A stretch of 64,000 nucleotides of DNA from Eubacteriales bacterium (GTDB lineage Bacteria > Bacillota > Clostridia > Oscillospirales > Acutalibacteraceae), in contig JAUNJO010000003.1 of NCBI GenBank assembly GCA_030533225.1, positions 1 to 64,000 of the forward strand, read 5' to 3'. This document shows, one piece after another, positions 44,070 through 50,927 of this stretch (its first letter is position 1; every line of letters begins with the position of its first letter). The notes beneath the pieces were generated by a model. It worked only from the letters and a program-made list of their open reading frames with translations. It did no database searches and was not told where the DNA came from. The translations under genes were made by a program, and so were the position numbers.

Positions 44070-44733
44070 ATTACAACAACTGGCGCAGCAGCTTGGCCTT
44101 ACCCATATCGCCAGCGGCAAGGTGGATTTAGGCAATGAGACTCTCTCGAATACCGACTACCTCAAGCAGATATTCGAAGCAGAGGTACAGGCCAGAGAAA
44201 GCGAAGCACTTGACCGTAGACGCAAAGCCAGCAATCTTCCACATCGTGTGTTCACCACCGTCAAGCTCAACAAAGGCGTCAAGTGGCAGATTGAGCAGTT
44301 AGAGCAACTGGAATGGATAGAGGCATCAGAGGACCTCGCTATCATAGGCCGCTGTGACACAGGCAAAACCTCACTGGCCACCCACTTAGGCGAGCTGCCA
44401 CTGAAAGGTGGCTACCGCGTCTATTACTGTAACATCGACGTGTTCCTGCAGATCTTACGCCACAAAGATACCGTCGATAAATATCACCGGAAGTTTCGAT
44501 ACATGATAAGTTGCGACCTGATCATCATTGATGAGCTGATGTACGTAGCCTTATCCGAACAAGACCTACCGCTATTTTACAGAGCGGTCAACTTCCTCAA
44601 GGAGGAGCGAAGCATTATCTACATAACAAACAGAGAACTGACAGAGTGGCCCCAGGTGGCAGATGATAAGCACCTGATGGAAACCCTGACACAGAAGATC
44701 ATGAGCAGCAGCCAACAGATAAGGCTGCAATAG
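44053..44733 (+). CDS. istB: IS21 helper ATPase IstB
   Basis: A 226-residue AAA+ ATPase that stimulates IstA. Walker A reads IGRCDTGKTSLA in place of the usual GPPGTGKTHLA, Walker B is LIIIDEL. The C-terminus ends soon after LTQKIMSSSQQ, somewhat shorter than many IstB proteins. It starts at ATG 44053 inside istA, behind GGAGGGAG. Confidence 0.9.
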   Translation: MAGIAELQQLAQQLGLTHIASGKVDLGNETLSNTDYLKQIFEAEVQARESEALDRRRKASNLPHRVFTTVKLNKGVKWQIEQLEQLEWIEASEDLAIIGRCDTGKTSLATHLGELPLKGGYRVYYCNIDVFLQILRHKDTVDKYHRKFRYMISCDLIIIDELMYVALSEQDLPLFYRAVNFLKEERSIIYITNRELTEWPQVADDKHLMETLTQKIMSSSQQIRLQ

Positions 44734-44946
44734 CAAACACACGGCGAACCGCCGTGGCCGAAAAAACACTTCCGAATAATCTTGAAAACAACTGACTGAA
44801 AAGTCAGATAATATAGGTTTCCCACATTGAAAAATTTTTCCGTGAAACGCTTTCTGAAATCCGTAAAAACGCGGAAAAGTTAGAACTGGGGAGGGGCGGG
44901 AGAAATCTCGCCAACTTTTCGCTTGCAAACGGGCGTGGGGTCACGC

Positions 44947-45504
44947 GCGAAAAATCGGGAAATCAAGTGGGGCTGCTCCAACAGGATCAGCAACGGCAGA
45001 GCGGCATGCGACTCACACCATGTAAACGAAGACACCCTGCAGAATACCTACACGGCCGCGATCAGAGACATGGTCGAGGATGCAGAGGAAATCATGACGG
45101 CGGTCAAGGAAAGCGCAGGGCTGGTCATGGAGCCGGAAAACCGAGCGGCGCTGGAGCGCATCGAGCAGGAGATCATCGACCTGCAGAACGCGGTGTTGGA
45201 GCTGCATAAGGCCAAGCAGCAGCGCAGCGTTACTGCAGCAGACTACGCAGCGCAGATCAAAGAGTACGGTCAGAGAATGCAGGAGCTGGAAGCGCAGCAG
45301 GCAGAACTGCAGACCACAGAAAACAGATACGCAGAGGTGAAATTATGGCTGGACAGCTTCGCTGAACACATCCAGAGCGGCGCAATCATGAACGCAGATG
45401 ACAGCATGATCATGAAACAGCTGGTGGAACAGATCATCGTTGGAGATGACGGCATCGAGGTACACTTCAAATGCGGCATCGTCGCCAGCCACGAATACCT
45501 GTAA
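44947..45504 (+). pseudogene. C-terminal remnant of a large serine recombinase
   Basis: The frame shows a zinc-ribbon piece (KWGCSNRISNGRAACDSH), then a long coiled coil (RIEQEIIDLQNAVLELHK and on), and an end (VEQIIVGDDGIEVHFKCG) all typical of site-specific serine integrases of clostridial elements. The N-terminal resolvase catalytic domain is missing: the sequence upstream is the IS21 right end. So the gene is truncated, probably by the IS insertion plus deletion, and the integrase is dead. It is the only integrase trace in the island. Confidence 0.8.
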
Positions 45505-45509
45505 CAAAG

Positions 45510-45549
45510 ACGCCCTCGGCAGCCAAAACGGTTGTCGAGGGCGCTTTTT
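45510..45549 (+). terminator. Terminator after the recombinase remnant
   Basis: GCCCTCGGCA pairs with TGTCGAGGGC (one G-T), followed by GCTTTTTG. Confidence 0.75.
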
Positions 45550-45601
45550 GCTGTCGTAAATTTGCGACAAGTCCGTCAGAAAGTTTGTTATTCCGAACAC
45601 A

Positions 45602-45649
45602 TTGAAAATAGCGCATTTTTTTGCTATACTGTATATTACAAAAATGCGC
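45602..45649 (+). promoter_or_regulatory. Promoter with dyad operator for the HNH gene
   Basis: TTGAAA (45602-45607), 17 bases, TATACT (45625-45630). A perfect 10-bp inverted repeat, GCGCATTTTT / AAAAATGCGC (45611-45620, 45640-45649), straddles the -10 box. The core 45622-45637 equals 27906-27921. Confidence 0.75.
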
Positions 45650-45664
45650 CAAGGGGGTATCAGC

Positions 45665-46390
45665 ATGGAAGCGAAGAATTATATAGCAACATTAGCGGCC
45701 ACGAAATGCGCTGACCCTAATGGCAATGTGTTTAACGGCATCTGGCAGTCATATGAGCGCGTGGTGATCCACAGTTTGATAACATCATTCGGTCTCGACT
45801 TTCTTGTGCAGGATCAGCAGGGCAGCGATGTGGACAGCATTCGTAGTGTTAGAAGCAGCGGTTTTAAGAGCGATGAACATCGTGCTGCATACGACGCTCG
45901 TGGTGGTTATGATACGAAGGAATATCATACACATCCGCAGTATCTTGAAATTGCACAGTCTGCAAGAAGGACATTTAATGAGACTGGTGCTATGCAGCAG
46001 GATGCGTATGTCCCCGGAAACACCGTAGCATACAGTAGAGCCAGCGCGTTAGGCAAAGAACGCAGAGCAAACCTTGACCATGTCATTTCTGCACATGAAA
46101 TTCATGAAGATCCCGGCCGTGTTCTTGCAGGGCTTGACGGCAGAGATCTCGCAAACTCACCAGATAATCTCAAATTCACAAATGAGTCGCTAAACAAGCA
46201 GAAAAGCGATATGACCGTCGACGCATTTCTCGACAAAAAGGTGATGCTATTCCAGAAGATGTGCAGCAGCAAATGCGGGCTGTCGATCGGGAATCACGCG
46301 AAAAGTACGAAGCAAAGCTGGCGCAGGCCTACTACTCAAGTGGCGATTTTTGGGGAGACGCAATTGCAGCCGCAGGAGCGCGTGGTATAG
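45665..46390 (+). CDS. HNH nuclease/membrane protein, N-terminal part (frameshifted)
   Basis: The first 193 or so residues hold an HNH nuclease motif: LDHVISAHEIHED (about 136-148), then NSPDNLKF and ESLNKQKSD, giving the His-Asn-His layout. At about 46242 the frame leaves the conserved sequence at an A5-G2 run (GACAAAAAGG). One more A would join it to the next frame as ...LDKKGDAIPEDV. The remaining 50 or so residues are out-of-frame read-through. So this is one gene in two frames: mutation, sequencing error, or -1 slippage. ATG 45665 follows AAGGGGG. It opens a possible two-gene defence unit. Confidence 0.75.
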   Translation: MEAKNYIATLAATKCADPNGNVFNGIWQSYERVVIHSLITSFGLDFLVQDQQGSDVDSIRSVRSSGFKSDEHRAAYDARGGYDTKEYHTHPQYLEIAQSARRTFNETGAMQQDAYVPGNTVAYSRASALGKERRANLDHVISAHEIHEDPGRVLAGLDGRDLANSPDNLKFTNESLNKQKSDMTVDAFLDKKVMLFQKMCSSKCGLSIGNHAKSTKQSWRRPTTQVAIFGETQLQPQERVV

Positions 46391-47232
46391 AGATGGGTGC
46401 CAGACAGGCACTTGGTTTTGTTTTCGTCGAGGTATGGTTTGCTTGCAAAGAGGAAATGTTGGCCGTCCCCGACAATGGCGAAATCAAGGATTATTATGCT
46501 GCGCTGGAGCGTGGTGTGAAAAAGAGTTTGGAAAATATCATCGCAAAGCGCAAAGGGCTTTTGGAAAGTTTCGGATTAGGCTTTATTGCTGGCTCGCTGG
46601 CAAGTCTCACTACCACAATTTGCAACATTTTCTTCGAAATTGATGAAAAGACAATCCGAAACCTGCGACAGGTATTCGCGGCAGTTGTGCAGGCGGCAAA
46701 TGTACTCCTGTTCAATCCAAACGACCTGTTACTTGGTGATCGGATTGAGGCTGCAACAGTTATCCTCGGCACAGGCGCAAGCGTGTTGGTTGGTACAAAG
46801 GTCGGTGATATAATTGCAAAGACACCGATTGGCGCAGATCCCACGGTGGGAACGCCTATTAGAATTTTCTGTTCCACGCTGGTTAGTGGACTGATTTCGT
46901 GTACGATGCCACTGGTACTCGACCGCAGCAAATTCATCAACAAAGCCATAACGGCGCTGAATATGTATCTAACAGAGGATCAGAGCTTCCGTCAAATCGC
47001 ATACGATTTCGAGACATATGCGGCACAGATCGCTGCCGTGGATGTTGAGCAGTTCCGCAAAGACACGGAGCGCTTCCAGAATATTGCTGACGAAATATAC
47101 ATGGCAGATGATGACGAAGAACTGGACGGTATCCTCACTACAGCATTTGAGGTGCTTGCAATTCCTGCTCCTTGGAGCGGTGATTTCGATGAATTTATGG
47201 GCAATCCCAATAACAAGCTGAAATTCGGTTAA
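46261..47232 (+). CDS. HNH nuclease/membrane protein, C-terminal part
   Basis: This frame, readable from about 46243, continues the HNH protein: QQQMRAVDRESREKYEAKLA, then a helical part (EMGARQALGFVFVEVWF) and three hydrophobic segments, in LLESFGLGFIAGSLASLTTT, AATVILGTGASVLVGTKVG and STLVSGLISCTMPLVLD. A helical, acidic tail follows. The GTG at 46261 has no ribosome site and is probably not a true start. The intact protein (about 520 residues) would be a nuclease domain tethered to a membrane-inserting domain. Confidence 0.7.
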   Translation: MQQQMRAVDRESREKYEAKLAQAYYSSGDFWGDAIAAAGARGIEMGARQALGFVFVEVWFACKEEMLAVPDNGEIKDYYAALERGVKKSLENIIAKRKGLLESFGLGFIAGSLASLTTTICNIFFEIDEKTIRNLRQVFAAVVQAANVLLFNPNDLLLGDRIEAATVILGTGASVLVGTKVGDIIAKTPIGADPTVGTPIRIFCSTLVSGLISCTMPLVLDRSKFINKAITALNMYLTEDQSFRQIAYDFETYAAQIAAVDVEQFRKDTERFQNIADEIYMADDDEELDGILTTAFEVLAIPAPWSGDFDEFMGNPNNKLKFG

Positions 47233-47256
47233 TTACATTGGCAAGGAGATATAGAC

Positions 47257-48174
47257 ATGTGGATATTTAAAAAACTATTCGAATGGCTTGCCAAGTTTTT
47301 TGGATCGAAGGCAGGTAAAACCACACTCAAGGTAATGGGTGGTGTGGGCTTAGCTGCTGGAGCAGGAGCCGGTGTAGAAATAGCCGTCGCCCATAAGAGA
47401 AACAAGCGCGCAGAACGCATCAAGGCCGCTGCGCTGAAGAAGCACGATGAAGGCCGTGTGAAAGTGGAAGCTACACTGGCTGATTTAGGCGAAACCAAGA
47501 TGGAAATATACAGAAGCTTTGGCGAATTGGCAGATGCAATACAAAGCATCCAGCAGCGACCCGAATACGGATTGTCCATCGAAGGTATTGAGTTACCCAG
47601 CTTCAAGCCAGCAGAATTCAAGCAACTGGCAATGGCAATTGAGGCTGCGGCAGGCGGCGTCGGTGGCATGGCTGTCGGTGGTGCAGTAGGCGTAGCTGCG
47701 ATGGGTACTGGATCAATTCTTGCACTGGCACCGGGCGCGCTTCTTGGCGGCATCGTTCTTTGTGCCATGGGTGCCAAAATGCTTCACCGATCGGCAGAAA
47801 AAGTAAAGTTGGCAAAGAAGATTGAAGCCGATGTAGAAAGCATCCTCGTGTATTACAAGGAGCTGGATAAGACGGCAAAACGCTTCCATAAAACATTCAT
47901 GGAGGTAAAGGAACCGTACTTTAAGCACCCTCACAAAGTACAGAAAATCATTGCCAGAAAGACCGACTGGGAGAAATTCTCCAAGGCAGAGAAATTGGCA
48001 GTAAAGAATGCAATCGCGCTTGCACAATTGCTCCATCGCATGTGTGCGGTTCAGCTGGTGCTGGATGCTCCAAAGGCAGATGCAATTGAGAGAGTAAATA
48101 CGCCCGTGGTTGACCGCATGATCGCAGATGCAAACAATGTGCGTGACCAAGTGAAAAAGGGCATCGCTGCATAA
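47257..48174 (+). CDS. Glycine-rich membrane/coiled-coil partner protein
   Basis: A 305-residue protein. It has an amphipathic/aromatic start (MWIFKKLFEWLAKFFG), a Gly/Ala-rich hydrophobic stretch (about 25-45), a charged coiled-coil-like region, a second Gly-rich hydrophobic pair (AAAGGVGGMAVGGAVGVAA and LALAPGALLGGIVLCAMGA, about 125-170), then a long helical tail. ATG 47257 follows CAAGGAGAT, 24 bases after the HNH gene. The Gly-zipper segments suggest membrane insertion or pore formation (inference). I recognise no family. Confidence 0.7.
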   Translation: MWIFKKLFEWLAKFFGSKAGKTTLKVMGGVGLAAGAGAGVEIAVAHKRNKRAERIKAAALKKHDEGRVKVEATLADLGETKMEIYRSFGELADAIQSIQQRPEYGLSIEGIELPSFKPAEFKQLAMAIEAAAGGVGGMAVGGAVGVAAMGTGSILALAPGALLGGIVLCAMGAKMLHRSAEKVKLAKKIEADVESILVYYKELDKTAKRFHKTFMEVKEPYFKHPHKVQKIIARKTDWEKFSKAEKLAVKNAIALAQLLHRMCAVQLVLDAPKADAIERVNTPVVDRMIADANNVRDQVKKGIAA

Positions 48175-48194
48175 CAAGAAAGGAGTGAGCTGCA

Positions 48195-48515
48195 ATGGCA
48201 AAAACACCATTCAAACATCAAAGCGTCGTAGATGCCATCGTGGCAAAGCTCAAGGAATTGCCAGAAGGCACAGAAACCAGCACCTCGCAGGTTGTGGAGA
48301 TGCTATACGGAAAAATGGATTTCACGGAGCGCGAGTACGATTACGGAGAGGTTGCGTTCAGTTTCGATGAATACTTCGAGGTAGATGCTCAAGTGCGGCG
48401 GCAGGCAAAAAAAGCAGGGCTGTTCCTTGATGGATCACCGTGGGAAGATACAGTGATGGGATTACCATTCCATTATCCATATCTCGTAAAGCGCAAAGGA
48501 GGAAAGCGGTTATGA
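48195..48515 (+). CDS. Unknown 106-residue protein
   Basis: ATG 48195 follows AAAGGAG. The first half is helical and resembles a small winged-helix (STSQVVEMLYGK), the second half has FDEYFEVDAQVRRQAKKAG and a basic tail. Function unknown. Cotranscribed with the HNH unit; the stop overlaps the next gene (ATGA). Confidence 0.6.
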   Translation: MAKTPFKHQSVVDAIVAKLKELPEGTETSTSQVVEMLYGKMDFTEREYDYGEVAFSFDEYFEVDAQVRRQAKKAGLFLDGSPWEDTVMGLPFHYPYLVKRKGGKRL

Positions 48516-48904
48516 TGATTAGCCCAGAAGGCTTTTACGAAAGCGAACTAAAAGGCAAAGACCGCGACGGCATCCTTCGTGTGATCAGCAGACTGAAATG
48601 CGAGATCGCCCAGCTCAAGCATACAATGGAGCATCCCGATTACGGCACAGAGGTTATCATACACCCCAGTGAATCCACGCGGCTGTGGTGTACACGGCTA
48701 TATTTAGAACGCGCCAAGGAAGCGCTGGCAGAGGTCGGTGCGCCTTATGAGCCGACCGTAGCGGAATTGCGCGTCATAGATTTCGATGCAAACATCGGCA
48801 ACATCAGTCAGATCACGCTCGGCATCGGTGGTTTCTTCAGCGGCCACTGCACATACACCGTGCGACTGGATGAGCAGCTGCACTTTTGGTGGAGGATATG
48901 CTGA
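48512..48904 (+). CDS. Unknown 130-residue protein
   Basis: ATG 48512 follows AAAGGAGG and overlaps the stop before it. Features are EGFYESELKGKDRD at the start, a helical centre (LYLERAKEALAEVG) and a beta-rich end. I recognise no family. It appears to be part of a three-gene set of small proteins (48195-49194), coupled by overlaps. Confidence 0.6.
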   Translation: MMISPEGFYESELKGKDRDGILRVISRLKCEIAQLKHTMEHPDYGTEVIIHPSESTRLWCTRLYLERAKEALAEVGAPYEPTVAELRVIDFDANIGNISQITLGIGGFFSGHCTYTVRLDEQLHFWWRIC

Positions 48905-49194
48905 GACCTACACCGACGAATTTTGATATACCGGCAGATTACCCGATGACGAAAGAAGAGTTCCTCGACAGCTTCGCAGAGCTGCATGTAGGCGAATGGC
49001 GCAAGTACTACAGTCCCGAGCGCTTCGGTTATGTGGTGCTGGACGGCACACAGTGGGAATTGACCATAGAGTACAGCAATGGACGCAAGGCATTTACCAG
49101 CGGTGGCAGTAACTCATATCCGCACAACTTCCAGAAGCTGACCGAGCTGTTCGGCATTGAGGAAGAAGGCGAAGACCCGGAGGAAGACGAATAA
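48898..49194 (+). CDS. Unknown 98-residue protein
   Basis: ATG 48898 overlaps the previous stop; GGAGG ends only 2 bases before it, so a TTG at 48886 is an alternative. The core WELTIEYSNGRKAFTSGGSN followed by SYPHNF is a motif I have seen in short hypothetical proteins of Firmicutes. The tail is very acidic. Function unknown. Confidence 0.55.
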   Translation: MLRPTPTNFDIPADYPMTKEEFLDSFAELHVGEWRKYYSPERFGYVVLDGTQWELTIEYSNGRKAFTSGGSNSYPHNFQKLTELFGIEEEGEDPEEDE

Positions 49195-49244
49195 GCGGCA
49201 GGTTACGCACCTAATCGCTTTTTTACCTCCCTTTACGCACCGTT

Positions 49245-49470
49245 ATACTGCTCTTTCGCAGAAAAGAACCCACATTTGTCTACGACAAGTGTGGGTTCTT
49301 TTCAACTAAATCCGTCCTATCGGACGGGATAAATCCCGCTTTCGTGGGATGAAATCACTTCGTGATGAAATCCGACTTCGTCGGGAGATAAGGACGGATT
49401 TAATTTCATCTCCGAAGTAGATTTCATCCGAACGGAGTGAGGATTTCATCGCGCCTTGCGCGATTTCATT
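49245..49470 (+). repeat. Hairpin-array module A
   Basis: It starts with a long terminator-like hairpin (49264-49293, core CACATTTGTC / GACAAGTGTG). Then a perfect 10-bp inverted repeat, AAATCCGTCC / GGACGGATTT (49308-49317, 49392-49401), encloses short hairpins with TTCG-type loops joined by GATGAAATC (49348, 49364). The second half mirrors the linker as (G/A)ATTTCAT(C/T) at 49402, 49420, 49442 and 49462. It ends at the promoter of the four-helix-bundle gene. See module B. Confidence 0.75.
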
Positions 49471-49497
49471 GAAAACAGATAGAATCTGTGGTACAGT
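49469..49497 (+). promoter_or_regulatory. Promoter of the four-helix-bundle gene
   Basis: TTGAAA (49469-49474), 17 bases, TACAGT (49492-49497), starting at the last base of the hairpin array. Confidence 0.55.
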
Positions 49498-49518
49498 GAA
49501 TTTATAGAGGTGATTTTG

Positions 49519-49866
49519 GTGGCTGATAACAAACTTGCCGATATGTCAACCGAATTTGCAATTCAAATCTTGAAATTGACTGATGGTATAAAGGGACACT
49601 ACTCGTTATCCAATCAGCTTGAACGAAGCGGAACAAGTATTGGTGCGAACATCCGTGAAGCAAAGTATGCGCATAGCCGTCCCGATTTTATTGCCAAATT
49701 ACAAATCGCCTTTAAGGAATGCTATGAAACGGAATATTGGTTGGAACTATTTGTACAATCTGATATTCTGAATCGAGAAACCGCTGTTGATCCTTATAAT
49801 CAATGCGGTACGATTCGCCGTATTTTGATCGCTTCCATCAACACCGCAAAAGAGAATGCAAAATGA
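49519..49866 (+). CDS. Four-helix-bundle protein (S23/bAvd-like family)
   Basis: A 115-residue all-helical protein with the family pattern LERSGTSIGANIREAKYA and FKECYETEYWLELF. Relatives include proteins encoded in 23S rRNA insertions and the Avd accessory protein of diversity-generating retroelements, which bind nucleic acid. GTG 49519 is preceded by GAGGTG at 6 bases; GTG 49510 overlaps it. The stop overlaps the next ATG. No reverse transcriptase is near, so this is not a retroelement Avd here. Adjacent hairpins are its obvious candidate ligand (inference). Confidence 0.85.
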   Translation: MADNKLADMSTEFAIQILKLTDGIKGHYSLSNQLERSGTSIGANIREAKYAHSRPDFIAKLQIAFKECYETEYWLELFVQSDILNRETAVDPYNQCGTIRRILIASINTAKENAK

Positions 49867-50243
49867 ACTTCTTAACAAAACTGTTTAAAAAGAAACCCGT
49901 GGTAGAAACACCGCTAATGCCGTCCTGGGAAACTGTTGTTGAAATGATGTACGACAAACATCTTGATGCATTTTCTGATGAAGTTGTGAAAGTGATTTAT
50001 TCAAAAGATCGTTCGATGAGATACGTTGTGCTGAAGGATGAAAAGGAATATTTCACTTATCAACTGGAAGCAATCTATCAATATGATGAAGATGAATGGA
50101 GATATATTTGTTCACATGACAATGCACTACCTGCAATGTGGGAACCATTCAGAGGGATTGTTGGTAAATCTGTTTTTGAAAAAATGGATGAATTGCTTAA
50201 AGAATTAAAAGCCGAACCGGAATATAAGAGCTATTTTCAGTGA
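49863..50243 (+). CDS. Unknown 126-residue protein coupled to the four-helix-bundle gene
   Basis: ATG 49863 overlaps the previous stop (ATGA). The N-terminus is basic (FLTKLFKKKP), the rest mixed with several Trp/Tyr (YQYDEDEWRYICSHDNALP). I recognise no family. Coupling suggests a joint role with the four-helix-bundle protein. Confidence 0.6.
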   Translation: MNFLTKLFKKKPVVETPLMPSWETVVEMMYDKHLDAFSDEVVKVIYSKDRSMRYVVLKDEKEYFTYQLEAIYQYDEDEWRYICSHDNALPAMWEPFRGIVGKSVFEKMDELLKELKAEPEYKSYFQ

Positions 50244-50304
50244 TGATATACATCTTAGCATACTTTTGGTCGTTCTTTCCTCTACCTATACACCTTTTAG
50301 TCGC

Positions 50305-50551
50305 TCTTTGGCAACAAAAGACCACATTTGTCTACTAGACAAGTGTGGTCTTTTTGAATGATGTTTGCCTTCGGCAAATGATGATGGCGATGCCAATGAT
50401 GTTCACTTCGTGAATGATGACGGCTTCGCCTAATATTTTGGCAAACATCGCATCATTGCGAATAAGATGAGCAACATCATTGTGCGTAGCATAACATCAT
50501 ATCGCCGTCAGGCGACGCATCATTGAATACTGACCAATTCTATGTTATAAT
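50305..50551 (+). repeat. Hairpin-array module B (orphan), with promoter
   Basis: Same layout as module A but other sequence. A hairpin with core CACATTTGTCT / AGACAAGTGTG (about 50319-50355) precedes GATGTTTGCC / GGCAAACATC (50360-50369, 50440-50449), which encloses mini-hairpins (TTCG or GAT loops) joined by AATGATG at 50357, 50377, 50395 and 50413. The mirror half has CATCATT at 50451, 50475, (CATCATA) 50495 and 50518. It ends in TTGAAT (50523-50528), 17 bases, TATAAT (50546-50551). No gene follows that promoter before the aro leader: 50552-50681 looks empty. Confidence 0.75.
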
Positions 50552-50681
50552 TATACAAAATGCGGCGCTTTCAGTCGTTATTGCTCCAATTGTACACCTT
50601 TTTGTTTGCATATTCATCGTAAAGTTTATTTCCTTTATTGCTTATTATTGTAACTTTATCCGAAAAATATCACTTTTTCTA

Positions 50682-50710
50682 TTGACATCAGTGCTTTAGA
50701 GTGCTAAAAT
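50682..50710 (+). promoter_or_regulatory. Promoter of the aromatic amino acid operon
   Basis: TTGACA (50682-50687), 17 bases, TAAAAT (50705-50710), 30 bases before the leader peptide. Confidence 0.8.
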
Positions 50711-50740
50711 AGAAGCAACTTTTTGAGGAGAAATTTTGAT

Positions 50741-50800
50741 ATGAGCAGAAATATTGCAGCTACATACTTTTATTACTTTTACTTTTTTAGCCGGGACTAA
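50741..50800 (+). CDS. Phe/Tyr leader peptide of the aro operon
   Basis: A 19-residue peptide, MSRNIAATYFYYFYFFSRD, with four Phe and four Tyr in eight consecutive codons. ATG 50741 follows GAGGAG at 10 bases. Such a run is the classic sensor of an attenuation system: scarce charged tRNA-Phe or tRNA-Tyr stalls the ribosome there and prevents the downstream terminator. It directly precedes genes for Phe and Tyr synthesis. This reading is inference from sequence, but strongly patterned. Confidence 0.9.
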   Translation: MSRNIAATYFYYFYFFSRD

Positions 50801-50825
50801 ATAGTAGAAGTGGTTTGAGCTGCAA

Positions 50826-50900
50826 AAATTCCGATATTAAAATTTCGGATATTGACGATATTTCGCCGCAGTGGATAATCACTGCGGCGTTTTTATTTTT
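50826..50900 (+). terminator. Attenuator of the aro operon
   Basis: The terminator stem is CGCCGCAGTG / CACTGCGGCG (50864-50873, 50880-50889), loop GATAAT, tail TTTTTATTTTT. An AT-rich hairpin (TCCGA / TCGGA, about 50830-50850) lies between it and the leader peptide and may be the competing structure. DAHP synthase starts 28 bases later. Confidence 0.85.
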
Positions 50901-50927
50901 AGTAATTTTTTCATGGAGGTATAAATC

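Larger units (their letters stand above)
42190..44890 (+). mobile_element. IS21 family insertion sequence (ends approximate)
   Basis: Two genes (istA, istB) are flanked by repeats typical of IS21, whose ends have several transposase-binding sites. On the left, two related direct repeats share TACGCGACTTT and flanking bases (42221-42260 and 42367-42407). On the right, AAAAGTC...AATATAGG (44795-44818) resembles an inverted copy. I could not fix the exact tips or a target duplication; the ends could be tens of bases off. The 42131-42584 stretch holds no gene beyond these repeats. Confidence 0.7.

Noticed and set aside
44053..44733. DnaC-type replication helicase loader
   Set aside because: Its fold is shared, but it directly overlaps an IS21 transposase and fits IstB.
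46236..46248. A canonical programmed -1 frameshift heptamer in the HNH gene
   Set aside because: The site reads C AAA AAG, not A AAA AAG, so tandem slippage is not well supported; an A-run indel is simpler.
49519..49866. Diversity-generating retroelement suggested by the Avd-like four-helix-bundle protein
   Set aside because: No reverse transcriptase, no template/variable repeat pair and no target protein are present.
49245..50551. CRISPR array
   Set aside because: The repeated units are 7-9 base linkers between variable hairpins with mirrored copies, not direct repeats with unique spacers, and there are no cas genes.
27411..50560. Direct repeat of the tRNA 3' end marking the right end of the island
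   Set aside because: I looked for the last 20 bases of the tRNA near 50.2-50.6 kb and saw no match.
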